Source: Bacteroidales bacterium UBA2295 (GTDB lineage Bacteria > Bacteroidota > Bacteroidia > Bacteroidales > Tenuifilaceae). Taken from it: a DNA stretch of 15,970 bases. The DNA lies in the NCBI GenBank assembly GCA_002345825.1, contig DDWD01000092.1, positions 1 through 15,970 on the forward strand. Reading direction: 5' to 3'. The translations under genes and the position numbers were made by a program. Under the pieces are notes generated by a model. That model searched no databases, had not been told where the DNA came from, and saw only the letters and a program-made list of their open reading frames with translations. Below, in pieces: positions 1-6,432 of the stretch (position 1 is its first letter; each line of letters opens with the position of its first letter).

Positions 1-405
1 AGCAAGATGAATACAGCGGTTGAGTTCAGCCACAAGGCTCATACTCGCTCAGTCGCAAGTGCTACTTTTAAAGAGTGGGTTAAACAAAAGCGAAGACATT
101 TAACTACCTCGCCAAAATATAGAAAAGGCATAAAATTCTGGCTTGGATTTGAGCCCTTCTCAAGAATGTTGTTTTGGAGTGCTGGCATAATGCTTATAAT
201 AAATCAGAATTACCTGATAATTGTTGCAGGGCTATTGCTATTGCGTCTACTAGTAACTAGCATAATAATAAAAATTGCCATGAATCGTTTGAACGAAAAG
301 AAAATATTTCTACTTTCGCTTGTTTATGATTTGTTTTCACCCATATTTACAGGAGCATTGCTTTTGGCAAATCGCTTAACTCAAAAACCTCGTAAATGGA
401 ATTAG
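1..405 (+). CDS. Family 2 glycosyltransferase, C-terminal part (5' end outside window)
   Basis: The reading frame is open from base 1, so the start codon lies upstream and the ATG at 7 is internal. About 134 residues are visible. The segment with F-K-E-W-V-K-Q-K-R-R-H (about residues 24-34 of the visible part) is the 'W..QK.RH' signature found near the end of membrane-bound GT2 glycosyltransferases of Bacteroidetes, just before their C-terminal membrane helices. Two or three hydrophobic segments follow (roughly visible residues 55-95 and 102-123), ending in a basic tail. The catalytic GT-A domain is not in the window, so donor and acceptor are unknown. The stop codon overlaps the start of the sigma factor gene by 10 bases, which points to translational coupling. 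Family call is by recognition of the tail only; a plain hypothetical membrane protein is the alternative. Confidence 0.7.
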   Translation, partial: SKMNTAVEFSHKAHTRSVASATFKEWVKQKRRHLTTSPKYRKGIKFWLGFEPFSRMLFWSAGIMLIINQNYLIIVAGLLLLRLLVTSIIIKIAMNRLNEKKIFLLSLVYDLFSPIFTGALLLANRLTQKPRKWN

Positions 406-1007
406 GTCAAAATCTTTCGGATAAGGCTAAGTACGATTTAACGCTGGTTGAGAAGGCCATTAATGGCGACCAAAAAGCGTACGCTATTCTGCTCGAAAGA
501 TACAGGGACGCTATATACTTCATGCTTCTAAAAATGGTGAATAATAGGAGCGATGCTGAGGATTTAACCATCGAGGCATTTGGTAAGGCATTTAAAAGTA
601 TTAACCAGTATACCCCCAACTTCGCTTTCAGCACCTGGCTTTTCAAGATTGCTACAAACAATTGTATCGATTTTATCCGTAAGCGTAGAGCCAACATTGT
701 TTCTATTGATCAACCCACCGAGGACATTGAGGGAGTTGCCTCAATCCCTGCAACAAACCTACAGTCGGGTAGTCTCGATCCTGAGGAAAGCCTCATCAAG
801 GTTCAAAATATTCAATTGGTAAAAGAGGTAGTATCGAAGCTTAAGCCACGCTACCGCAAGCTTATTGAGCTGCGCTATTTCAAGGAGTACTCCTACGAGG
901 AGATTTCCGATGAGCTGGAGTTGCCTTTAGGTACAGTAAAGGCCCAACTATTTAGGGCACGCGAGCTGCTTTTCAATATCCTATCAAACAGTCCACACAA
1001 GCCATAA
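396..1007 (+). CDS. RNA polymerase sigma factor, ECF / sigma-70 family
   Basis: This 203-residue protein has the two-domain layout of ECF sigma factors. Region 2 is about residues 28-99, with the core-binding part (D-A-E-D-L-T-I-E-A-F) and the -10 recognition part ending in W-L-F-K-I-A-T-N-N-C-I-D-F-I-R-K-R-R. Region 4 is about residues 143-193, with the helix-turn-helix Y-S-Y-E-E-I-S-D-E-L-E-L-P-L-G-T-V-K. The linker of about 43 residues is acidic. It overlaps the glycosyltransferase by 10 bases and sits 7 bases before rsmG, so the three are probably co-transcribed. No anti-sigma factor (FecR- or zinc-type) is next to it, and no TonB-dependent receptor, unlike the common Bacteroidetes ECF-FecR-SusC arrangement. 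What it responds to cannot be told from the sequence. Confidence 0.93.
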   Translation: MELGQNLSDKAKYDLTLVEKAINGDQKAYAILLERYRDAIYFMLLKMVNNRSDAEDLTIEAFGKAFKSINQYTPNFAFSTWLFKIATNNCIDFIRKRRANIVSIDQPTEDIEGVASIPATNLQSGSLDPEESLIKVQNIQLVKEVVSKLKPRYRKLIELRYFKEYSYEEISDELELPLGTVKAQLFRARELLFNILSNSPHKP

Positions 1008-1014
1008 CACAGCA

Positions 1015-1635
1015 ATGGAAGTTATTCTGAAGTATTTCCCCGAGCTTACCAGTCATCAGCGACAGCAGTTTGGTATGCTGCAAGAGCTTTATAGCGATTG
1101 GAACGCCAAAATTAATGTGGTATCACGCAAAGATATCGATAAGCTATACGTACACCATGTACTCCATTCGCTAGCAATTGCCAAGGTCATTTCCTTTGCT
1201 AAGGGAACCCGAGTGCTCGATATTGGCACTGGTGGTGGTTTCCCAGGAATTCCACTGGCAATATTTTTCCCTAAAGTTGACTTCACCCTGGTAGATTCAA
1301 TCGGTAAAAAAATTACGGTGGTTAATGCGGTGACTGATAACCTTGGCTTGACAAATGTAAAAGCTCAAAAAGCTAGGGCAGAGGAATTAAAGGAGACCTT
1401 CGATTTTGCCGTAACCCGTGCTGTTGCTCCAATGCAAACAATGATTGGTTGGATAAGGGGTAAGGTAAAACCTGGGGGGTATAATCACCTACCCAACGGG
1501 ATTATTGCGCTAAAAGGTGGCGATATGCGCGAGGAGCTTGCTCCACTCGGGAAATCTGTTCAACGTTGGAAAATTTCCGATCTGTTTGAGGAGGAATACT
1601 TCGAGGAAAAAAAGGTGGTGTTTGTACCCAGGTAG
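1015..1635 (+). CDS. rsmG: 16S rRNA (guanine527-N7)-methyltransferase RsmG
   Basis: RsmG (GidB) uses S-adenosylmethionine to methylate N7 of G527 in the 530 loop of 16S rRNA, in the cytoplasm. The 206-residue length is usual for the family. Seen in the sequence are the N-terminal W-N-A-K-I-N-V-V-S-R-K motif (residues 29-39), H-H-V-L-H-S-L (47-53), the SAM-binding motif V-L-D-I-G-T-G-G-G-F-P-G-I-P (67-80) and V-T-R-A-V-A-P (133-139), all characteristic of RsmG rather than of other methyltransferases. It begins 7 bases after the sigma factor and is the last gene of that run. In other bacteria, loss of RsmG gives low-level streptomycin resistance. The ATG at 1015 is preferred because it gives the standard N-terminus. 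Confidence 0.96.
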   Translation: MEVILKYFPELTSHQRQQFGMLQELYSDWNAKINVVSRKDIDKLYVHHVLHSLAIAKVISFAKGTRVLDIGTGGGFPGIPLAIFFPKVDFTLVDSIGKKITVVNAVTDNLGLTNVKAQKARAEELKETFDFAVTRAVAPMQTMIGWIRGKVKPGGYNHLPNGIIALKGGDMREELAPLGKSVQRWKISDLFEEEYFEEKKVVFVPR

Positions 1636-1733
1636 ATAGCTGCTTTTATTTAGATGTTTACCATTCTAAGCAGTTTGAAATAAAAAGACTCTGTTTTTTT
1701 AGCGTTTTCTTTTTCGTCTTAAAAAAACTTTTA

Positions 1734-1741
1734 TATCTTTG
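1734..1741 (+). promoter_or_regulatory. Bacteroidetes -7 box (TATCTTTG) of rpmH
   Basis: TATCTTTG is an exact match to the Bacteroidetes -7 consensus TAnnTTTG. It lies about 80 bases before the rpmH start codon. The -33 element is weak: only a T-run (1711-1714) is found at the expected 19-base spacing. The same octamer occurs before ddl at 6670. Confidence 0.6.
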
Positions 1742-1762
1742 CAAGCCTAAAATACGGGTAAG

Positions 1763-1781
1763 TAATAACCCTTTGTTATTG
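1763..1781 (+). promoter_or_regulatory. Hairpin in the rpmH leader
   Basis: AATAAC (1764-1769) and GTTATT (1775-1780) form a perfect 6-bp stem with a 5-base CCTTT loop, extended by one T-G pair. It lies in the leader between the -7 box and the rpmH start. It is AT-rich and no T-run follows, so it is not a terminator. A role in control of L34 synthesis is only a possibility. Confidence 0.3.
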
Positions 1782-1820
1782 GTAATCAGCTAAAAATAAA
1801 TAATTAAAGACGTTATAGCG

Positions 1821-1979
1821 ATGAAAAGAACTTTCCAACCATCGAACAGAAAAAGGAAGAATAAGCACGGTTTCCGTGAGCGTATGTCAACTGCTAACGG
1901 CCGTAGGGTGTTGGCTGCCCGTAGGGCAAAGGGTCGTAGAAAACTTACTGTTTCTGACGAGCCAAGACATAAGGTGTAA
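1821..1979 (+). CDS. rpmH: 50S ribosomal protein L34
   Basis: This is a 52-residue, strongly basic protein. It starts M-K-R-T-F-Q-P-S-N-R-K-R-K-N-K-H-G-F-R-E-R-M and continues T-A-N-G-R-R-V-L-A-A-R-R-A-K-G-R-R-K-L, which is the whole L34 signature. It ends with a short extension (T-V-S-D-E-P-R-H-K-V) of the kind seen in Bacteroidetes L34. L34 is a small structural protein of the large ribosomal subunit that packs against 23S rRNA. In many bacteria rpmH lies beside rnpA and dnaA; here it is alone, with its own -7 box upstream and a terminator 27 bases after the stop codon. It is too short to appear in scans with a 60-residue cut-off. Confidence 0.98.
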   Translation: MKRTFQPSNRKRKNKHGFRERMSTANGRRVLAARRAKGRRKLTVSDEPRHKV

Positions 1980-2006
1980 CCCTTTATTGCTGTATGAAAA
2001 TATTAG

Positions 2007-2037
2007 AGCTGGCCAAACGGTCAGCTTTTTATTTTTT
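2007..2037 (+). terminator. Intrinsic terminator of rpmH
   Basis: AGCTGGCC (2007-2014) pairs with GGTCAGCT (2019-2026), eight pairs including one G-U, around an AAAC loop. An 11-base T-rich tract (TTTTATTTTTT) follows directly. It starts 27 bases after the rpmH stop codon, so rpmH is a single-gene unit. The T-tract runs straight into the next -7 box at 2039. Confidence 0.8.
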
Positions 2038-2038
2038 A

Positions 2039-2046
2039 TACATTTG
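2039..2046 (+). promoter_or_regulatory. Bacteroidetes -7 box (TACATTTG) before the candidate small RNA
   Basis: TACATTTG matches TAnnTTTG exactly. It follows the rpmH terminator with only one base between, and would start a transcript near 2052-2054. No clear -33 TTTG is seen at 19-21 bases; that zone is occupied by the terminator stem. No coding gene begins within 300 bases downstream, which suggests a non-coding transcript. Confidence 0.5.
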
Positions 2047-2051
2047 CACAT

Positions 2052-2268
2052 CGGTACGCTAGGTTTGTATTGGAACCCACAGCTAGGTTTGGATAATACT
2101 GTCAGCGAATCAAGAGTTACATTATAGCTGCCGAAGAGATTATGGAGCATAATGATTCGGTGGGTACGAATGCCGTTGGGCGAAACTCGCTATTTAATCA
2201 TAATATGCCGATAATATGATAGCCTAATGTCCGTTTGTACTAATTAAGTTGGTTGTTGTAGGCTTTTT
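2052..2268 (+). ncRNA. Candidate structured small RNA, possibly 6S-like
   Basis: This stretch has a promoter box just before it, no credible ORF, and a terminator at its end. A set of nested pairings can be drawn by eye: TAGGTT (2060-2065) with AGCCTA (2221-2226), TATTGG (2068-2073) with CCGATA (2208-2213), AGCGA (2104-2108) with TCGCT (2187-2191), CATT (2120-2123) with AATG (2169-2172), CCGAA (2131-2135) with TTCGG (2156-2160), and apical ATTATG (2139-2144) with CATAAT (2148-2153). Together these make one long rod with a large unpaired middle bubble, the general shape of 6S RNA, and the length of about 180-215 bases fits. The helices are short and were found by eye, so some may be chance. 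A cis-acting leader for the PASTA gene is the main alternative. Confidence 0.42.
2221..2268 (+). terminator. Terminator-like hairpin closing the candidate small RNA
   Basis: AGCCTA (2221-2226) pairs with TAGGCT (2259-2264), followed by a run of five T ending at 2268. Inside the long loop, ACTAA (2239-2243) can pair with TTGGT (2249-2253). The outer stem is only six pairs, so terminator strength is uncertain. The same AGCCTA can also pair with 2060-2065. Confidence 0.45.
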
Positions 2269-2327
2269 CCGATTTAATTTTAATTTTGCCAATGATATAC
2301 GCTTGAGTAACCCTTTTTTTGATAATT

Positions 2328-2335
2328 TACTTTTG
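2328..2335 (+). promoter_or_regulatory. Bacteroidetes -7 box (TACTTTTG) of the PASTA-T9SS-rluD operon
   Basis: TACTTTTG matches TAnnTTTG exactly and ends 26 bases before the start codon at 2362, giving a short leader of about 20 bases. A TTG at 2303-2305, 22 bases upstream, is a plausible -33 element. Confidence 0.55.
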
Positions 2336-2361
2336 ACCAAACCCAAACAAACATTATAGCT

Positions 2362-3246
2362 ATGGCGTTGCTGCAGAAGACCAAAGATATTGCTAGTAAG
2401 TTTTTTTCAAATCCATATGTAAAAACACCGCTAATTGCCATGGGCATTGTGGCTGCTGCGGTAATACTATTCTTCGCATTTTTACATATCTTCTCTCGGC
2501 ATGGCAAGGGTTTTCCTATACCCGATTTTGCCGGGATGAAGATTGAAAAGGCTCTGGAGTATGCAAAGGATAACGATTTAAGGATTGAAATTACCGACTC
2601 GGTATACATTATGACCCGCGAACCGGGTACCGTAATTGAGCAAAATCCTTCGGCTGGAACTTACGTTAAGGCCAATCGCAGAGTTTTTGTTACTACAAAT
2701 GCAGTAAATCCGTTGTTAGTAGAAATGCCTAATTTAGTGGGCTTTACTCTGCGACAGGCCATATCTACTTTAAATCTTCAAGGTTTTGAGATAGGTCTTT
2801 TGGCGTTTACCCCCGATATTGCCCTGAACAATGTGTTGGAACAGCACTATAGAGGCAAAGAGATTGACCCGGGAACAAAAGTGCCCAAAGGGGCAACCAT
2901 CGACTTGTTGTTGGGCCGAGGATTAAGGAACGAGAAAACGGTCCTTCCTAGGGTAATTGGATTAACTTTGGCCGAGGCTCGCAATCTTTTGCTCGAAGCT
3001 TCGTTAAACTTAGGACGATTTTCTTTTGATGAGACAGTTATCGATCACCTCGATTCGCTTCAAGCTAGGGTTTACAGTCAGTATCCAAATCCAAACCCCG
3101 AGGGCGAGAATGCAATAAACTTTGGTGCTCAGGTTGATTTATGGCTAACTCAGAATGAGTCGAGAATACCTGTAGAGGAAAACTCAAAGGAGAATCGTAA
3201 AGAGGAAAACCAGATAGAGGAACCCGTTGAAGAAATAGTTGAATGA
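2362..3246 (+). CDS. Membrane-anchored protein with three PASTA domains
   Basis: The 294-residue protein has a short basic cytoplasmic N-terminus, one membrane helix (about 23-44) and then an outward-facing part. Three PASTA domains follow: about 51-113 (starting P-I-P-D-F-A-G), 119-185 (V-E-M-P-N-L-V-G) and 193-263 (V-L-P-R-V-I-G). Each shows the pattern of a 'P.v.G' start, a helix with 'A...L', and a beta end with 'N-P..G' or 'D-P-G'. A 30-residue glutamate-rich tail ends it. In Gram-positive bacteria PASTA domains sit on PknB-type kinases and penicillin-binding proteins and bind muropeptides or beta-lactams; here neither a kinase nor a transpeptidase domain is attached. It overlaps the next gene by 4 bases (ATGA), and ddl lies downstream, which fits a role at the cell wall. 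The exact function is unknown. Confidence 0.9.
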   Translation: MALLQKTKDIASKFFSNPYVKTPLIAMGIVAAAVILFFAFLHIFSRHGKGFPIPDFAGMKIEKALEYAKDNDLRIEITDSVYIMTREPGTVIEQNPSAGTYVKANRRVFVTTNAVNPLLVEMPNLVGFTLRQAISTLNLQGFEIGLLAFTPDIALNNVLEQHYRGKEIDPGTKVPKGATIDLLLGRGLRNEKTVLPRVIGLTLAEARNLLLEASLNLGRFSFDETVIDHLDSLQARVYSQYPNPNPEGENAINFGAQVDLWLTQNESRIPVEENSKENRKEENQIEEPVEEIVE

Positions 3247-5177
3247 TAAATTTTTTTCGTCTCCTACTTCTAGGTGTCATTGCTGTTCCCCATATTGCTC
3301 TTGCCCAGCAAGGCGGTGAGGAACTTGTCGATTTGGAATCAATTCCCTTAAGCGTATCTCAACCTATACAGCCAGCGGTAAAGTCAGTTATTGATCTTCC
3401 TTTTTACGATGACTTTTCCAGAGGTTTAGGCTATCCGGTGGCTTCGCTTTGGGATGGGAAACACGTAGTTGTAAGCCCTCAATATGCTATTAACTCGCCT
3501 AATGTTGGCGTTGCTACTTTTGATGCCATGGACAACACCGGAAAGTTGCATTCCAATGCTAGTATTTTTCCGTTTTCGTCCGATACGCTGATGTCGCGTC
3601 CAATTAAACTAGATTTTCCGTCTGATACAAGTGTATACTTTAGTTTTCAATTTCAGCCCCAAGGATTGGGTAATAAACCCGACATTAAGGATTCGTTGCT
3701 ACTTGAGTTCTACAATCCTAATGAGGATGTTTGGGAAAGCGCTTGGGCTGCTTGGATTGATTTTGAGAATGAAACCCTTTACCAATCCGACAGGTTTCGT
3801 GATAGGCAAAAACTGATATCATCCAACACATTAAACTCAAGTTTTTTTTTGGTTCATATACCAGTTGTTCAGGAACGATTTCTGAATGAGAATTTCCAAT
3901 TTCGATTCCGAAACATCGCATCGGTATCATCAAATTCAGATGTTCCGGGACTGAGAGGTAATTCAGATCATTGGCATATCGATATGGTTTATCTTAATAG
4001 GGGAAGAACCTACAAGGACACGCTAATAAACGATATAGCCTTTAGCAAGCCACTTGGTTCTATATTGAACAACTACGAGCAAATACCTTGGTTGCATTTT
4101 AATCAGCAGGCAAAGGATGCAGAGCTAACTAGTCCCTTGAGTTTCAACATAACCTACACCAACATAGGGCAGGTGCCTTGGAATATCACTCGACTTTTCA
4201 GTATTTATAACCAATCCGATGAAGAAACGTACTCCTTCTCAGGAGGAGCTGAGAATATTCTTAGCCTACAAACTATCGATTACAGCCGTTTTTATCTTTA
4301 TGATTTTAATTCATCTTGGAGCGATTCGGCTCGGTTTACCTTTACATCCTACCTCGTAACCGATATAAATGAGGGAACGCAGCATCTCCGTTGGAACGAT
4401 ACCCTACGCTACACTCAAAACTTTTCTAATTTTTATGCATACGACGATGGTTCGACCGAGAGCGGCTATGGTTTGTATGGCGAGGGCACACAGAATGGGA
4501 GGGTAGCATACAAGTTCAATACATACCAGGCCGACAACATTGTGGGCGTGTATATGTACTTTAATCGAACTTTCAACGATGCTAACCAAAAATATTTTAG
4601 ACTTGCCATTTGGGACGATAACAACGGAACACCCGGCAATTTAATTTACGAACAGGTGGGTGTGCGCCCGTTATTCACCGATAGTTTGAACCGTTTTACT
4701 TTGTTCAAGCTTAGCGAGGAGCTCTGGCTCGATGCGGGAACGTTTTATGTTGGTTGGATACAAACCACCACTGATATGCTTAACGTTGGATTTGATAGAA
4801 ATAACAATAGCCGTTCGAATCTGTATTACAACATTAGCGGCAACTGGGAGAATAGCAAGTTTGATGGTGCGCTAATGATAAGGCCAGTATTTGGTAAGCT
4901 AACCGAAACGCCAACCTCATCGCCCAATCAATCAATCACCCAATCAATCAAAATCTTCCCAAATCCTGTTCGCGATATACTTAACATTGAGTTGCCTTAT
5001 GATGTCACCAATGCTTATTTTGCTATCTTCAACATGTCGGGACAAATGGTTTATTATGAGAAGTATACCCCAGGTCCGATTGACTTATCAAGAATTGCAA
5101 ACGGGACATACGTCCTAAGGGTTGTTGCCGACGGTCGTATACTAGGAACTCAGAAACTTGTAGTTATAAAATGGTAG
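3243..5177 (+). CDS. Secreted surface protein with T9SS type A sorting domain
   Basis: The 644-residue protein begins with a signal peptide (hydrophobic L-L-L-L-G-V-I-A-V, likely cut after A-L-A near residue 21). It ends with a type A sorting domain at about residues 568-644: I-K-I-F-P-N-P-V-R-D-I-L-N-I at the start, G-T-Y-V-L-R-V near the end, and a basic last strand (Q-K-L-V-V-I-K-W). Such domains direct outer membrane export by the type IX secretion system and are removed or exchanged at the surface. The body (about 24-555) is rich in aromatic residues, N, D and S, looks beta-rich, and has no catalytic motif I recognise. The linker P-N-Q-S-I-T-Q-S (561-568) is encoded by a short tandem repeat described under findings. 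The gene overlaps both neighbours (4 and 7 bases), so it belongs to the PASTA-rluD operon. Confidence 0.9.
   Translation: MINFFRLLLLGVIAVPHIALAQQGGEELVDLESIPLSVSQPIQPAVKSVIDLPFYDDFSRGLGYPVASLWDGKHVVVSPQYAINSPNVGVATFDAMDNTGKLHSNASIFPFSSDTLMSRPIKLDFPSDTSVYFSFQFQPQGLGNKPDIKDSLLLEFYNPNEDVWESAWAAWIDFENETLYQSDRFRDRQKLISSNTLNSSFFLVHIPVVQERFLNENFQFRFRNIASVSSNSDVPGLRGNSDHWHIDMVYLNRGRTYKDTLINDIAFSKPLGSILNNYEQIPWLHFNQQAKDAELTSPLSFNITYTNIGQVPWNITRLFSIYNQSDEETYSFSGGAENILSLQTIDYSRFYLYDFNSSWSDSARFTFTSYLVTDINEGTQHLRWNDTLRYTQNFSNFYAYDDGSTESGYGLYGEGTQNGRVAYKFNTYQADNIVGVYMYFNRTFNDANQKYFRLAIWDDNNGTPGNLIYEQVGVRPLFTDSLNRFTLFKLSEELWLDAGTFYVGWIQTTTDMLNVGFDRNNNSRSNLYYNISGNWENSKFDGALMIRPVFGKLTETPTSSPNQSITQSIKIFPNPVRDILNIELPYDVTNAYFAIFNMSGQMVYYEKYTPGPIDLSRIANGTYVLRVVADGRILGTQKLVVIKW
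4923..4950 (+). repeat. AATC tandem repeat inside the T9SS gene
   Basis: Twenty-eight bases built of CCCAATCAATCAATCA plus CCCAATCAATCA encode P-N-Q-S-I-T-Q-S-I at the border of the sorting domain. On the other strand, 24 bases of it match 7853-7876 in the spacer after ddl with a single difference. Confidence 0.85.
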
Positions 5178-6235
5178 ACGAAAGAATACTCAACGCCAAC
5201 GATGATATAGATGATGAGGGTGGCGAACAGCAGGAACTGTACGAACATTTTCGTATTGATGTTGATAAGGGGCAGGGGCTAGTAAGAATAGATAAGTTTA
5301 TTACCAGCAAGCTCGAGAGTATTAGTCGTAGTCGGGTGCAATCGGCTGCCGATGCGGGCAATATTCTGGTGAATGGTAGCGCTGTTAAATCGTCATACAA
5401 GGTAAAACCTCTCGACAGCATCTCCATTGTTATGGCCTACCCACCGCGAGAGGTTGAAATTATCCCGCAGGATATCCCCATTAATATTGTTTACGAAGAT
5501 GACGATGTGGTAGTGGTGAACAAGGAGGCTGGAATGGTTGTACACCCCGGTCATGGCAATTACACAGGAACCCTTATTAATGCGTTGATGTATCACCTCA
5601 AGGATGTGCCCCTTTTCAAATCGGGCGATGTACGCCCCGGATTGGTGCATCGTATCGATAAGAATACCTCTGGCATTCTGGTGATTGCCAAGACCGAATA
5701 TGCCATGAACCACTTGGCACGCCAGTTTTTCGACCGAACCACCAAGCGTCGTTACGTAGCCCTGGTTTGGGGCGATATGGAGGATGAGGAGGGAACCGTT
5801 ATAGGTAATATTGGTCGAAGTCCTCGCGACCGTATGAAAATGCACGTTTTCCCCGAAGGCGAGGACGGTAAGCACGCCATAACGCACTGGAACGTGATTG
5901 AACGCCTTGGGTACGTTACGCTGGTTGAGTGCCGACTCGAAACGGGTCGAACTCACCAAATCCGTGTGCATATGGAGTACATTCGCCATCCCATTTTTAA
6001 CGACGATCGATATGGCGGCGACTCAATTGTTAAGGGTACAACCTTTACCAAGTACAAGCAGTTTATTCAGAATTGCTTTAGCATTTGTCCGCGCCATGCG
6101 TTGCATGCCAAGTCGTTGGGTTTTACCCATCCAACCACTGGCAAGGAGATGTTTTTTGAGTCGGACATTCCCAATGATATGGTACAAGTGATTAATCGCT
6201 GGCGAACATATACTGCAGCACGGGAAAGTTTATAG
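5171..6235 (+). CDS. rluD: Large-subunit rRNA pseudouridine synthase, RluA/RluD family
   Basis: The 354-residue cytoplasmic enzyme converts specific uridines in 23S rRNA to pseudouridine. An S4 RNA-binding domain is at about 38-90 (R-I-D-K-F-I-T-S-K-L through V-L-V-N-G-like I-L-V-N-G). The catalytic domain carries R-P-G-L-V-H-R-I-D-K-N-T-S-G-I-L (155-170), where Asp163 is the expected catalytic aspartate. G-R-T-H-Q-I-R-V-H-M (259-268) and R-H-A-L-H-A-K-S-L-G-F-T-H-P (308-321) complete the family signature. The N-terminal 30 residues are acidic and unusual, but the start at 5171 overlaps the upstream stop by 7 bases in the same style as the rest of the operon. RluD versus RluC cannot be fully settled by eye; the S4 domain and length favour RluD. 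Confidence 0.93.
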   Translation: MVDERILNANDDIDDEGGEQQELYEHFRIDVDKGQGLVRIDKFITSKLESISRSRVQSAADAGNILVNGSAVKSSYKVKPLDSISIVMAYPPREVEIIPQDIPINIVYEDDDVVVVNKEAGMVVHPGHGNYTGTLINALMYHLKDVPLFKSGDVRPGLVHRIDKNTSGILVIAKTEYAMNHLARQFFDRTTKRRYVALVWGDMEDEEGTVIGNIGRSPRDRMKMHVFPEGEDGKHAITHWNVIERLGYVTLVECRLETGRTHQIRVHMEYIRHPIFNDDRYGGDSIVKGTTFTKYKQFIQNCFSICPRHALHAKSLGFTHPTTGKEMFFESDIPNDMVQVINRWRTYTAARESL

Positions 6236-6244
6236 AGTGCCTAG

Positions 6245-6271
6245 AGTTCATAAAGTTCATAAAGTTCATAA
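6245..6271 (+). repeat. Three tandem copies of a 9-base unit
   Basis: AGTTCATAA is repeated three times without change, starting 9 bases after the rluD stop codon, and followed by the related AGTGTTTAG. The function is unknown. It is the first of several tandem repeats in the rluD-ddl spacer. Confidence 0.9.
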
Positions 6272-6315
6272 AGTGTTTAGGATTGAGGGTTGAAAGTTTG
6301 AAAGTCAAAAGCATG

Positions 6316-6334
6316 CCCTGAGCTTGCCGAAGGG
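6316..6334 (+). repeat. Imperfect palindrome CCCTGAGCTTGCCGAAGGG
   Basis: This GC-rich imperfect palindrome stands out in an AT-rich spacer. From memory, closely similar sequences (CCTGAGCNNGNCGAAGG) recur as dispersed intergenic elements in many unrelated bacterial genomes. No terminator T-run follows it. Confidence 0.55.
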
Positions 6335-6432
6335 TCATAAGTCCGTATGTCGAAAGACGAAATTATACCGATTACTGATTACCGATTACCGATTACTGAT
6401 TACTGACTACCGATTACTGACTACCGAATACT

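Noticed and set aside
1640..1673. Terminator after rsmG (CTGCT/AGCAG with inner TAGA/TCTA)
   Set aside because: The stem is broken by a 6-base bulge and the T-run lies about 18 bases further on; too weak to call.
1876..2150. Plus- and minus-strand ORFs of 83 and 87 codons overlapping rpmH and the spacer
   Set aside because: They run across rpmH in the wrong frame and through its terminator, with no recognisable protein signal.
2052..2268. tRNA, tmRNA, RNase P RNA or SRP RNA
   Set aside because: No CCA-type tRNA end, no T-loop motif, no RNase P conserved core and no SRP tetraloop motif could be found.
5393..5989. 198-codon minus-strand ORF inside rluD
   Set aside because: It lies wholly within a gene with clear catalytic motifs on the plus strand and shows no family features.
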